NCBI GenBank assembly: GCA_020912385.1 | Contig: CP087214.1 | Location: 2,046,001 to 2,110,000 of the forward strand | Length of the DNA stretch: 64,000 nucleotides | DNA from: Neofusicoccum parvum | Lineage: Eukaryota > Ascomycota > Dothideomycetes > Botryosphaeriales > Botryosphaeriaceae | Direction: 5' to 3' | In this document: piece by piece, positions 1 to 11,020 of the stretch | Position numbering within the stretch: the first letter of the stretch is position 1 | Layout of the letters: each line of letters begins with the position of its first letter | Notes under the pieces: model-generated | The model's input: only the letters and a program-made list of their open reading frames with translations | What the model was told of the DNA's origin: nothing | The model's database searches: none | Translations under genes and position numbers: made by a program

Positions 1-1002
1 TGTACGATTACAAGAATGAGGAGCTCCGTATTTCGAGGCGTATCCGAGCAACATTACGGAGAACTGACCATCATGTTATGGTATCAACTCGTGGCTTTCT
101 TCCAAGAGCGATGCCTCACCTATCAATCTGACAGGCTACCGGCAGTAGCAGGTCTCGCGAAGATTCTTGAAAATTGTCTTGAGGGGAAAGATCGGTATTG
201 GGCTGGCCTTTGGGAAAGCGATTGGGCCACGGCGTTTTGCTGGCGAGCAGTTCCAGAATTTGATCACCCTGACTCCAGAAAAGATACGCAGATCCAGCAG
301 AAACAAGCCACCCCCCAAGCGCCTTCCTGGAGCTGGGCTAGTATCGTTACCAGCGGAAACAGGTCTTGGATTCAAGGTGAAGAGATCGGCAAGGGAAACT
401 TCACTACTAGAAGTCTGATGGTCCTCCAGCCTCCGGCCGACATCGCCGACGAAGAACGCTTCGTTCCAACAAAGCCCATTGTCTTACGAATTACTGCTCC
501 AGCAAAGCACCTGTCACCTGACTGGACATGCACAAACGGAAGCACCGAAAACCTTGACCTTGTTCAGGCTGCATTTGAGAGATGGCTTCGCATACACTTG
601 TACATTGAAAGCTGGTCCTCAACAGCGCATGATAGTTATGAGGGTCGCACTCGCAAGTTAAGGAAACGTTCGGAATTTGCCCAAAAACACAAGCCGCATT
701 CCGGTCAGAAATACCTTGCAATCCAGATCCTGGAGAGGACGCCGCTCGACCTGGACCTCATCAACACCGATGATACCTGGAATCCCTTCCAGTCTGAGAT
801 TTTCTTTCTGATTCTAGAGAGTGAACCTTATAGCCACCGACGCTATCGCCGTGTTGCGGAAATCAGGCTGATAGAGGAACACCCGTCTCGAGAAAAACGA
901 TACTTGATTATGGAAGGAGAGTGCACAAAAATATACGAGGGGAATCTCCTACCTATGGTGAGAAAGCAGCAGTGGCAGGTTGAGGAGATTGAACTAGTAT
1001 AG
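1..1002 (+). CDS. HET (heterokaryon incompatibility) protein, C-terminal part
   Basis: The frame is open from the first base, so the 5' end and the HET domain proper lie outside the window. What remains is the typical region downstream of a HET domain: a 'LTYQSDRLPAVAGLAKIL' segment, then 'YWAGLWESD...AFCWRA', then the 'APSWSWASI' signature at about residues 100-115, followed by a divergent C-terminal third ending in a normal TAG. In the family this C-terminal region follows the HET domain that triggers cell death in vegetative incompatibility. It acts inside the cell; its partner cannot be told from this fragment. The next gene downstream (1210-2877, minus) and the following C2H2/HET-like gene fit an allorecognition-type neighbourhood. 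Family assignment is firm; function is inferred. Confidence 0.85.
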   Translation, partial: CTITRMRSSVFRGVSEQHYGELTIMLWYQLVAFFQERCLTYQSDRLPAVAGLAKILENCLEGKDRYWAGLWESDWATAFCWRAVPEFDHPDSRKDTQIQQKQATPQAPSWSWASIVTSGNRSWIQGEEIGKGNFTTRSLMVLQPPADIADEERFVPTKPIVLRITAPAKHLSPDWTCTNGSTENLDLVQAAFERWLRIHLYIESWSSTAHDSYEGRTRKLRKRSEFAQKHKPHSGQKYLAIQILERTPLDLDLINTDDTWNPFQSEIFFLILESEPYSHRRYRRVAEIRLIEEHPSREKRYLIMEGECTKIYEGNLLPMVRKQQWQVEEIELV

Positions 1003-1209
1003 TAAGCCCGCTGAGACTAACAGCCGTAAGGACTGAGGTACTTCGCATTCCACGCTGGCCATTATACTTATCAAACCGGGAAACTATGATTGGGCAAATA
1101 GCGGCTGGTGGCGTGTCTTTTCGGCCGCTCAATCTCAACACAACAAGCGCTATTTTATTGTGCAGTCGATATGTGTATATACAAGACCAGCCGATGACGT
1201 AATTCTGCA

Positions 1210-2877
1210 CTAAATCATCTCGTATAGATTCTTCAATGGTGCCACAACACCCTCGTAGAATTTTTCCCGGAACGCCTTCTTCTCAAAGTTTGGCTCCTCA
1301 CCAAAGTCACAATCCAAGCACTTTTTCACAGCAGCGTTCCAAAATTGAACATTGTCATCCGCTTCTTGCTCTGCAATTCTAATGGCTGTCTTTAAGTCGG
1401 CAAGTTCATGACATTTCCGGTCTTCGTCAGTCTGTTGAGACTGTAATGTGGTCGAAATGGACAGCTCGAGAAGTATGATACCTAGAGCAAAGATGGCCTC
1501 ATTTTTGATGGCCAATTTCCGCAGGCCGGAATTGCAGCCCAAAATGTCAGGGTTGTCGGTGGGTATGGTTCCAGATGCGAATGGCGTACAAATGAATGCG
1601 TGATCTCCTAGCTTTGAATTCGACTGGGTCTTGACAACCTCAATGTCCCTGGAAGACCATTTGGTGTCCAGCCACGAAGTTGAACAGAGTTGGAAGAGCG
1701 AGGACGCGAGTACCAAAGCCATCTTGTACCTCTCCTTCAGGCGTATCTTCAAAGGCCGGGTGCTTCCTGTATCGAGCAACAAATCGTGAAGGGGGATCAT
1801 TCTATCAATGACCGACGAAGGCTTCACCAAGTGAATGTAGTGCTTCTGCTCGGCATTTGGAATGTAGCCAAGGCATGGACCCATCTGGCTGCCGTGGCAG
1901 CGCATGAGCTCTCCACACAGACTTGTGATGCAGTTCTTGGATGGCGCGGATGGGGATTTTGGAAGTGCGAACCTGACCTGTGATGGGTGAGAGGCTGTCT
2001 CGCTCGTCGCATCGTCATCTCCAGGTTCGATTTCCGTCGGCTGCCACATTATGTCTCCGCTCCACGGATACGACAACGTGATGCTAAAGCGAGGCTTTTC
2101 GGTTTTTGCTGCTCTCATTCCCACTCTAGCATCAAGCCGCATGCGAGCAGAATGACTTGCTTGACATCGGCAGAGCCAGCCAGAGCAAAGAGCGCAGTGT
2201 AAGCTGATTGCCGACCGACGAATGGCCTCTAAGTGCCTTATGTCCACTTGTCTCTGGCTGCTTGTCTCATGAGCTTCCTCATCCAACGCACCAGGTAGCA
2301 GCCGCTCCAGATCTGTGTTGCTCTCTTTGATACTGGCTAGTAGTTGTAGGTGCTTGTCATGATTGAAGCAGTCCTTGATCTTCTTCAACTTTTCCTCGCG
2401 CCAAGTTTTTTTCTTGGATTTATGTTCGTCCTGGTTTGATTCCTTTCCCAACATGGTGAGCAATTGCAAGGTCAGCGGAACGCCGTAACGCACCTTCTCT
2501 TGTCCAATTCCCAATAAATCGCTTAATTCCAGGAGGTCCGTCGCAATCTGCTCAATCGTCTCAGTATATGCGGAGAGATTATCGCCGAGTCTTTCCTTCA
2601 GCTTTTCTTCCAATCCATTAATGAGCGAGGTCTTCCACACTCTTGCGGTTGGACGTTGAAGTAGATCCTCCTGCTCTCCGCTATCTTTCGCCAGACCAGA
2701 GACAAGCTTTTCGCATGAGTAATAGAACCGTAGCCGTTCGACGCTAAGCTTTCTCATGAAGCTTTTCATCATCTGCTCGTAGCGGAAGACATTCTTGTAT
2801 CCCTTGTAGAGTTTAAGGCCGCCGGTCAGGACAGGCCATGCTCCAAGAACCACCCCAACGATCTCCAAACCAGACAT
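1210..2877 (-). CDS. DUF7580 family protein with HeLo-like N-terminus
   Basis: Single-exon gene of 555 aa. I start it at the ATG giving MSGLEIVGVVLGAWPVL, the usual start of this fungal family; the 14 in-frame residues upstream have no ATG. The hydrophobic N-terminal helix is followed by a long helical region (about 30-200), a middle region with a Cys cluster (about 230-255), and a C-terminal part with 'LKERYKMALVLASSLFQL', 'NEAIFALGIILLEL' and 'FREKFYEGVVAPL'. This layout matches fungal DUF7580 proteins, whose C-terminus resembles a degenerate kinase fold and whose N-terminus resembles prion-inhibition/HeLo-type helices. A cell-death or signalling role is inferred from family context and from the HET-type genes on both sides. 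No kinase catalytic motif is visible. Confidence 0.8.
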   Translation of the reverse strand: MSGLEIVGVVLGAWPVLTGGLKLYKGYKNVFRYEQMMKSFMRKLSVERLRFYYSCEKLVSGLAKDSGEQEDLLQRPTARVWKTSLINGLEEKLKERLGDNLSAYTETIEQIATDLLELSDLLGIGQEKVRYGVPLTLQLLTMLGKESNQDEHKSKKKTWREEKLKKIKDCFNHDKHLQLLASIKESNTDLERLLPGALDEEAHETSSQRQVDIRHLEAIRRSAISLHCALCSGWLCRCQASHSARMRLDARVGMRAAKTEKPRFSITLSYPWSGDIMWQPTEIEPGDDDATSETASHPSQVRFALPKSPSAPSKNCITSLCGELMRCHGSQMGPCLGYIPNAEQKHYIHLVKPSSVIDRMIPLHDLLLDTGSTRPLKIRLKERYKMALVLASSLFQLCSTSWLDTKWSSRDIEVVKTQSNSKLGDHAFICTPFASGTIPTDNPDILGCNSGLRKLAIKNEAIFALGIILLELSISTTLQSQQTDEDRKCHELADLKTAIRIAEQEADDNVQFWNAAVKKCLDCDFGEEPNFEKKAFREKFYEGVVAPLKNLYEMI

Positions 2878-3406
2878 CGTATCGTAGACAGGCCTGCTCG
2901 ATAGTTCCGTGCTGCGCACCGGGAGATAATGTCCTGTTGTGATTGGGTAAACTATTCTTCTTTAGCGTACAGGGGAACAGTACTTTCAACAAGCAGGGTT
3001 GGTTTCACGACATACCTGCTGATCACCGGTGGCGGGTATGATACAGGTGGATTGCGGCCCGTCTACAACCTTTGGATGACTGGCTCGAGTTTGGATCGAA
3101 GCGACCGCTGTTCACAAGTCTTGAGGCGGTGTGCGGTGGGTGGTCTTGGGGGAAACAGCCAGAGGGTCCATGGGGTAGGTTGAAAACTCAGCTGAACGCA
3201 GCCTCTTCTTCCGCGCTCAGCCTCGTGCGGGGTTACACCAGCCCTCAGCCATACGAGAGCGTGGATTGGTGGATTGGTGGACGGGCATCCTTGATGCGTG
3301 GGGGCCGATGTACTTAGGTAACCGAGTCTCCGCAGGTTCGCCGCCACCTTGCCTGACGGACCTTATCACCACTTCCTCTCTCCCCCCCTCAACCTCTGTT
3401 TGAGCC
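2878..3406. promoter_or_regulatory. Divergent intergenic region
   Basis: About 530 bp separate the start of the DUF7580 gene (minus) from the C2H2/HET-like gene (plus). It must hold both promoters. I see no coding frame with support and no clear TATA box. Confidence 0.4.
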
Positions 3407-6400
3407 ATGTCATCCTCGATTTATGCACAGCATGCCCAGTGTAGAGTCTCGTTCGATGCACTGTTTGATGCACTCAAGCACCCGATACGTTGTTATGGCG
3501 ACGACATTCCGATGGACGGCGTTGGCAATGAGTCCGATCGCTTCGCAGTGTGGGCGGGCAGCCTAGGCGCACAACTTAAACCTGAAAAGCGCGCCTCACT
3601 CGATTTCCGCTTGAGAGAGTCCGAGTTCTACAAAGACCAGGTTCTAGAACTTTTGGTCGATCTTCAGGAGACTCTCACGAAGGGTGCGTGGAATGTTGAA
3701 ACGCGCAGCAGAGAGGTATTATTCACTACAGGCGGAGTTTTTGGTCTTTGATGAGAATAATATGTCCTGTTGCAATTTTGACTACTCTTATCTTCATATT
3801 CAAGCATCGTGGATTCTGACGTGTTCCAGCTACTGAGTTGCTACGAGACGAGAGGAAACCCAACGAAGAAAGAGATAGTGACGTCGAGCAAGACTCCAAC
3901 TCAGATTCCAGTGAAAAATCAGCAACCGGTAGCCTTTCTGTGGACGAAGAATTTGGTTCGACTTCTGGGCTCTCATCGTTGGGTAGGCTCAGGTTTCTAC
4001 TGGATTCTCGCAAAAATGGGAAAGGCACGGAGCAGGACAGCGAAGGAGAAGTGGAGCATAGCCAGACTCCGTTTGTGTCAAGCTTGTCCCTACATGAGAT
4101 GCCTCAGCTATACGAAGCCATCCAGGATATCATCAGAAGTCTTTACAAGATCGCTGGTATAATTCGCCGCCCCATTCCAACAGATCAGCTTGCGAGAGCG
4201 TCATCGATTCCCATGTCGGAGTTTGACCAATTCGACCGTCAGCATGTCGAAGAATGCTTTCCAAACGCATCTTTAGCCGTGCAGAATCGTCTCGCCACGT
4301 CAATAACACGGCGTCGACAGCTTCTAAAGTACAACGAGCGCCATTATAGCAGCCTTTCTCAGCCAGAAAAACAGGAAACTGAGCCGGAGCAGAAGATCCT
4401 CGCAACCAGACTAAATCAACCTGCTCTGTCAATCTCGCAGTCCTTTCCACAGCGCAATGGCGACAAAAGACGGCCAGCCTCAAGTGCCATTGCTACAAGC
4501 ATAGTGCCAAGCACCGAAGCAACGAGATTTGTGCCGCCGGAGGATAGCCAGAATGTGGAAGTCCAGTCAGAAGGTGGAAGTGAATCATCATACGCCTTTT
4601 CGGAGAGTACCCGAGAGAAAATTCGAATCCCTCCGCGACCGCGAGATCCCGATGGCTTTGATATGGATCAATTTCTCTGTCCACTATGTTTTCACCTCGT
4701 AGAGATCAAGACCACCAGGGCTTGGACGTAAGCTTTGTCGCTGCTTTCACTTTGGATCAAAGTTCTGACATTTTATTAGGAGGCATGTTTTCCGCGATCT
4801 CCAAGCCTACGTGTGTACACATGAGGACTGCCAACAGCCGAATAAGTTATTTGGTACAAGAAACGAATGGTTCCAGCACGAAATACAACTTCACCGCAGA
4901 GAATGGCATTGCAATATTGCAGCTCATCCAACACAAACGTCTCGAGAAGAGTTCGAAACACACATACGGCAACACCATCCTGCAGAAGCAACGGAGGCTC
5001 AGCTTTCGCTACTCAGCCAAACGTGTGAACGCATGTCGCATCCCTCCAATGTGACATGTCCACTTTGCCCAGGAATAGATGCTGGCGCAAATGGCGGGAT
5101 GCGTCCTCGACGTTCAGAGAATGCGCGAGACATGATACTGCAACTCTCAACAAGCCATGGGCAATACTTGCGGCAGCCCGATGATCGAGACGTCGATGAC
5201 TTTAGCACAGGAATGAACCGCAAAGAATTCGAGAAAACACTCGACTGGGTCAAGTCTCTTCCAGAGTATTACGAGGATTTGGGCGACCACTCAGAGGAAA
5301 GCAGTTTACAAGAGCAGACACCCGAAATGGCTCCGCTACCAACGACCCTCAGCTCTGTTGGTGGAACTCAGTTGAAAAGACATCTCGCACAGCACCTGGA
5401 GCGCCTTGCACTATTTGCAATCCTTCCATCAAGACACATGGATGACGATACAAAGTCCGTGGATACTGCGAATGCTCTGGGTCATTCCACTGTCGAAGAA
5501 AACAGCGTGTCTGATGAAGAGGAACTTGACGACAGTCCGGACAAGATCTATACAGTCAACGACATCATTCGCGATCCTTCCTCACAGATGGATGAGCTGG
5601 TCAGCAAAGTAAAACGGTGGACCAAGATTTGCGATCACTCCCACGACCGTTGCCGCAAAGCAAGGTCGGCGGAGTCCTACACGATCAGCCTGATTGAAAT
5701 TGGAGAAAGTCCTGAGCAGCTACGGCTTGTCGAAATGAGTTCCGTGAAGGCCCCTCGGTACACATTCATCAGCTTTGATTGGGACGAAACTTCTGATGAG
5801 CGACAAAAGTCAAACATCGAGGATTTGAAAGTCAACATACCATTCGAAGACTTAAAGCAGGGTGAAAAAGACGCCATATGCTTGACATACAGATTGGGCA
5901 TCCGTCACATTCTAATTGACCCCCTTTGCGTCTTCCGATTGCCTGACGATGAACACATTTCAACTTTTCTAAATTTACACAACGTAGTCGCAAACGCTTA
6001 CCTTGTGATGGGAACACGAGACGCGAATATGGAGAACAGCCTTCTTCGACAGCGAACTGACGCCCAAACACATGAATACGCAAACTACCAAAGTTATCCG
6101 GCTCCAGCGCAGCTCCAATCTACAACGTTTATAGATAAGCTACTCGGCCGGCGCATACTCCTATTCGAGCCATCGGAGTTAGTATGGCAATGCAAAACGA
6201 TCCACCGGTGCGAATGTCAGGCGCCAAGTCCATCGCCCAGCTCACATCCTTCCTACGAGTCTTGGTACACAAAGGTGTGCGACTATTCGAGAACGCATAT
6301 CGTCCCGGAGGTATACCGTGATCGACTAGGAATTTGGAGTCATTTCGCAAAGACATTTACCAGTAGTTTGGCTAGCGAGTATCATGCAGGCTTGTGGAAG

Positions 6401-7174
6401 AATGACGCAATACCTGGACTCCTCTGGAGAACGCTCTCACCGTTGCAAATACCAGACGGCTACGTTGCTCCAAGTTGGTCCTGGGCATCCGTTAATGGTC
6501 CCATCCACTATGGCCACTGTAGACAGCAGATCGCCCATGCCACCAGCATGGAAAGCACTCTTACGGACGATGAGTTTCCGGAGATCGAGGTATTGCATGG
6601 TTTGGTCACTGTGCGTTGTGTTAGAATGGTTGGGGTCGTGGCAAAACTGACGAGAGACGTGGACATTCAACCATTCAGCTGCTCAAAGATCGTCATTGAC
6701 GGAACCAGCCCTCCTCGCTTTCGGATCACACACACCGAAGTCGACGATGACATCGCGACAGAGCAGATTGGAGACGAGTCCCTGAGGGAAGGTGCTGAAG
6801 ATACTGAAAGGTCTTCATTTGGGAGGCAGTTGGATGAAGAAAAATTGGGAGAGTTGAAAGGGGACGAGGACGTGACGGAAGGGTTTTCTAGTCTTCCCAA
6901 GGCGATCGATGCAAGGATTCACTTCGACTATGTGGATGACCTTTCTGAAGCTAAAGAGGATGGAATGAATTGCCATTGTGTTTGGCTGGCATACCGGCAA
7001 GATCAAAGCACCAGCGACATCCTATTCAGTGGCCTGATCTTGATGGAGTCAGAGAACGAGGTTGGCCGCTTCGAACGAATCGGGCTCGTAGACGTTTTAG
7101 GACCCGAGGAGGAGCTTAGAGAATGGGTGGGCAGTTTCGTTAATTATGATCAGGAGGATGTCACGATCGTTTGA
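3407..7174 (+). CDS. C2H2-like zinc-finger protein with degenerate HET region
   Basis: Three exons: 3407-3683, 3830-4727, 4780-7174, giving 1189 aa. Intron 1 uses GTGCGT with a CTGAC branch site; intron 2 uses GTAAGC, CTGAC and TTAG. Joining exons 2 and 3 completes a cysteine/histidine block: 'CPLCFHLVE' then 'W.RHVFRDLQAYVC' then 'C...N.LFGTRNEWFQHE..LH' then 'W.C', and later 'CPLCPG' and 'RHLAQHLERLALFAILP'. These are hallmarks of a fungal C2H2-like family. The region around residues 690-800 resembles a worn HET domain ('YTFISFDWDE', 'AICLTYRLGIRHILIDPLCVFR'), followed by 'GLWKNDAIPGLLWRT' and 'APSWSWASV' as in HET proteins. The N-terminal 110 aa are unassigned. A cell-death or nuclear role is inference. 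The HET hallmark SYVWG is replaced by SFDWD, so activity is uncertain. Confidence 0.8.
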
Positions 7175-7705
7175 TGCTCATAGTCTCATATTTCATTGCC
7201 TGTTTTGTTCAATAGATTGATTGATAGAATCAAAGTGGATCGCAAATGGAAATGACCGACAACAACGCAATCAGCCTTACTGATGATGTGTCTGTACACC
7301 TTTTCTTTCGAAATCGAGTTCTTCTCCTATGAAAGAGTACCTCGACCGCCAATGGAGGTGTCTTCTAGCATGCACCTCGTCCGCTGGAGTATGTGCTCGT
7401 CTGTCTGCACGGTTTCTTTGTTTTTTTGAAGAACTGCCTCCCTCGAAAAAGAAAGCTTGCTAAGCCACCACGCTTACCCTATGTGCATGGTAAGCGGCTC
7501 GTCCTTATGGAAGCGTTCAACACTAACCCAAAAGAGAAAAAATATGCAACGCTAGGAAACTCTCCTCCGTAAGCTTATTGAAAAGGCGACTTGCATACGT
7601 CATTTCCCCCGCGGTATTTAGCGTTTCAGCTGGGCTCATTTCCTGTGTTTAAGTGCTATCGATGCGCTCGGTCATTTCTCCTGGACGCAGTACATACAGC
7701 ATATC
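7175..7705. other. Intergenic region, no gene seen
   Basis: About 530 bp between the C2H2/HET-like gene and the secreted beta-propeller gene. It should hold a 3'UTR and the next promoter. No coding frame with support was seen. Confidence 0.4.
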
Positions 7706-9192
7706 ATGAGACTCGCAACTACTTTCCTCCTATTGGTGCTGTCATTCGCGGGCACAGCTTTCAGCCAAGCTCAAGCACCAGCCAATGCTGGTGCCGGAGC
7801 CCCGATCTCATCTCAAGACCGCATCTACACCGGAGACCAGTCCTCCAACACTATTACCGTCATTGATCCAGGAACAAACACGGTACTTGGGACAATTTCG
7901 CTGGGGTCCAGCCGTTTATCCGACGTCATTGGCCCGCAATACATCCGTTCCGTCAATTCTCATGGCTTGGGATTCTCCCGAGATGGAAAGTACATCGTCT
8001 CTACGAGCGTAACCAGCAACACCGTGACGGTTGTTCGAACGCAGGACAACAGTATCGTGAGCCAAACCTTCACCGACAGGCAACCTCATGAAGCATTCTT
8101 CGCAGCCGACAACCGGACGATCTGGGTCGGGACAAGGGGAGTAGATCATGTGAGTATCGTTGATGGTCTTGAAGGGGGCGTGACAGAGACCATCCCATCC
8201 TACGGAGGCCCGAGTAAAGGTAAACTCCTGAGATTCATTTGCCCCACCAGAGAGTCTGACTGCGAGTCCCAGTTCTCTTCAGCCCAGACGGAGCCACAGC
8301 GTACGTCAACCACATCCGCTCCCCCTACATCCACGTAATCGACGTCTCCTCCCGCGCCACCATCGCCAACATCACCGGCCTCGCCCACCCCTTCTCATCC
8401 GACATGATGCTCTCCGCCGACGGCCAGCGCCTTTGGGTCGCACACAAGATGCTCGGCGCCATCTCCATCATCTCCACCACCACGCGCCGCGTCGTCTCCA
8501 TCCTCCCCACCGGCCCCGAAACCAACCACCCCAACTTCGCCGTCATCAACGCCACCACCCACGCCTTCGTCACCGTCGCCGGCGAAGACGCAACGAAAGT
8601 CTACCGCCAGCCGTCCGCCGAGCAGCCGCCCGCCTACGTCAGCACGATCGCCAGCACGGGCGCCGAGCCGCACGGGCTGTGGCCCAGCGCAGACAACACG
8701 CGGCTGTACGTCGTCAACGAGCACAGCGACACCGTCGACGTCGTCGACCTGACCGCGCCGTCCTTCCCGGTCGTCCGCACCCTGCGCGTCGGCCAGGAGG
8801 GCCAGGCGCTGATCTACGTCTCCGGCGCCGTGCCGGCCGGCGCGGACGCGACGCGGAACCTCGGCGCGCAGGGTCTGGACGGCCGCGCGCCCGTCGTTAA
8901 CAAGGTCGTGCGCGTGGGCGGGCGCGCGAACGCGTCGGCGCTGGTGACGGTGCGGCCGGAGGTCGGGTTGGATATGTTTCAGGTGGTTGGGCGGAGCTTG
9001 CGGCTGAATGCGACGTATGAGGTCAGCGCGGCGTGTGTTGGGTGCGGCGGGGTGAGGATTCCGCTGCTGGAGTTTACGGCTTCGATGCCGGTTCCGGGAG
9101 AGGATGGGTGCGCGACGGCGCCGCAGGTGCTGGGGTTCTTCAAGTTCAATGGCGTGTATGATGTGGACAGCTTGCAGGTGCACGAGAAGTAA
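7706..9192 (+). CDS. Secreted YVTN/cytochrome-D1-like beta-propeller protein
   Basis: Two exons, 7706-8219 and 8273-9192, 477 aa. The 53-nt intron has donor GTAAAC, a CTGAC branch site and acceptor CAG; splicing restores 'VLFSPDGATAYVNH'. Residues 1-20 (MRLATTFLLLVLSFAGTAFS) are a clear signal peptide. The body repeats blades such as 'RIYTGDQSSNTITVIDPGTNTVLGTI', 'FSRDGKYIVSTS', 'LSADGQRLWVAHK' and 'TRLYVVNEHSDTVDVVDL', typical of seven-bladed YVTN/lactonase-like propellers. No substrate motif stands out; related fungal proteins are usually called surface antigens or quinoprotein-like. The coding strand changes from neutral composition to strongly GC-rich after about 8300, and from C-rich to G-rich after about 8900. 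Confidence 0.85.
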
Positions 9193-9901
9193 GCTCGGTT
9201 TGAGGGAGCTGGTTAAGAGAAAAGAGTGCTATTGGCCATTGTTTAGCCTAGGGAGTGATTCGCTAGCATCCTTCCCCAAGGAGAAAATCTCTCTAATTCA
9301 TGTTTTCCTCTGGATAGCCGAGATGCTCCGATAGCTCGTCTATCAATCGCCAATCTGGGGTGATGTTGGTTCTCGCCGGGTGACTGCGGCGTGTGGAGGT
9401 CCTGGGAGTGTCTTTCTTTCGTGACAATAACGGAACTATCAATTTTCCGACAGTAATTAAGATCTATATAATTGATGACCGAGTCGAAGCCGAATAGAAT
9501 CAAAATATAGAGTCATGCCCTGCCGAGACCTTGGAGCCAGATGTGGCGTTCTCACCGCCGTGATCTCAAGCATGGCGTCATGCTTGGCTTATGCAAGGTA
9601 CAATCGCTCTCGACACCGCAGGGGCGCGCATCTCAAAGCGAGCACCGTCGCGAAGGTCGATCTTTCCGGGTACCGCGCGTTAACATAAGCCTGGCGCACA
9701 TCAAGTCATCCTCACTTGACGATCACGAGCGAGCAGTAGCCACGAGGAGCACGAGTTGGAAATAGACCGAAATGCATATATGTACTTGTCTGGGCTATTT
9801 AATCCACAATTTGCCGGCGAACTCATCAAGCCCTCCACAGCAAATTCCTTGAAATACTTCGCATCAACATTGAATCATGATTTTGCGTGTTTGCGCCACA
9901 T
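9193..9901. other. Convergent intergenic region, no gene seen
   Basis: About 710 bp between the 3' ends of the beta-propeller gene and the deuterolysin gene. It is AT-richer than the flanking coding sequence. No credible coding frame was found. Confidence 0.4.
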
Positions 9902-11020
9902 TTAGCAGCCAACAGCCAGAGCCTGCGCGTACAGGGTGTAGGTGTCAGCGTGCCTCAGGTTCTGAGCAGCAGACAGCGAGCGGACGAAGTTGTAGCCGTA
10001 GCCGCCGAAGTCGTCGGTGCCGGCGATCTGGCTCAGGTGGGTCATCTCGTGCAGGATGGTGGTCTGCTGGTCCTGGTCGTGGCAGACGGAGCTGGTGGGC
10101 GACAGGGCGGAGAAGAAGAGCGGGCAGTTGACCATCAGGCTCGAGCTGGGCTGGGTGTAGGCGAGCACGCCGCCGCTGCAGGCGCCGAGCACGTCGCTGC
10201 AGTACTGGCGCGACACGCCCGACGTCGTGCTGCCGCACTCGGACGCGATGCGGCCGAAGATGGTGGCCACCTGGCTGCGCGTCGACGCCGCCGTCGTCTT
10301 GTAGTACTCCTGGAACTTGGAGGCCGAGCCGGAGGCGGCGGCCGACTGCGCGCGCGTGGCGAGCGTGCGGCAGTTAGCGATAGCGTTGCGGGTCGCGGTG
10401 CCGCGCGTGCCGGTGCAGTCGCTCTGGACGACGGTGCGCTTCATCTTCTCGTGGAAGGTGGTGTGCACGGCCTTGGCCGCGGCGCCGTCGACCTCGGTGG
10501 AGATGGTGTTGCTGACGAAGGGCACGGCAGAGGAGATCTCGGTGGAGCCCTCCTCGGCGACGGAGAAGGCGCCCTGGGCGAGCAGCTCGAAGGCGCCGCC
10601 GCTGCTCAGGTCGTGGGTCTCGGCAGGGTCGAACTCGACCTCGATGGTCTCGCCGGCGGCGATGCTCTGGAAAGCCTCCTCCTCCAGCCCTTGGGTGCTG
10701 ACGCGGAAGCGGACACCATCGAAGGCGACACGGCTCTCTGTGGAACGTTAGTATCGATGAGATAGGAGACGAAGGAGACATCAGAATCGGTACGGACCGG
10801 CAGCGTGAACCTCAACCTTCTCAACGGGGAACTGGTCCAAGATGGTCCCGGTCTTGAACAGCTTCAGGGCAGAGGAGCCAGTGTTGGTGATCGAAGCCTT
10901 GACAGCAGAGTTGCCAACGACCTCGAGCTTGACATCCAGAGGGGTGTCGCGCTTGTTGATGTCAACCGAGACGGCGGCGACCAAAGAGGCCAAGAGGGAA
11001 AGGCTGCCGATGAACTTCAT
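9902..11020 (-). CDS. Deuterolysin, M35 zinc metalloprotease
   Basis: Two exons on the minus strand, 11020-10798 and 10737-9902, 352 aa, the usual length for a fungal preprodeuterolysin. The 60-nt intron has a CTAAC branch site and CAG acceptor; the donor GTCCGT is non-consensus. A signal peptide covers about residues 1-17 and is followed by a propeptide of about 160 aa. A dibasic KR just before 'TVVQSDC' is the likely maturation site. The catalytic aspzincin motif is complete: HEMTH near residue 302 plus the downstream GTDDFGGYGY, which supplies the third zinc ligand (Asp). Conserved cysteines (DC, NC, C..V, YC, AC, VNC, VC, GC-end) would form disulfides. The enzyme is secreted and cleaves proteins, with a known family preference for basic substrates. 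A TATAAA lies about 90 bp upstream of the ATG. Confidence 0.95.

Noticed and set aside
8395..9183. 262-aa minus-strand frame opposite the beta-propeller
   Set aside because: Arg/Asp/Gly/Val composition is the shadow of the GC-rich coding strand.
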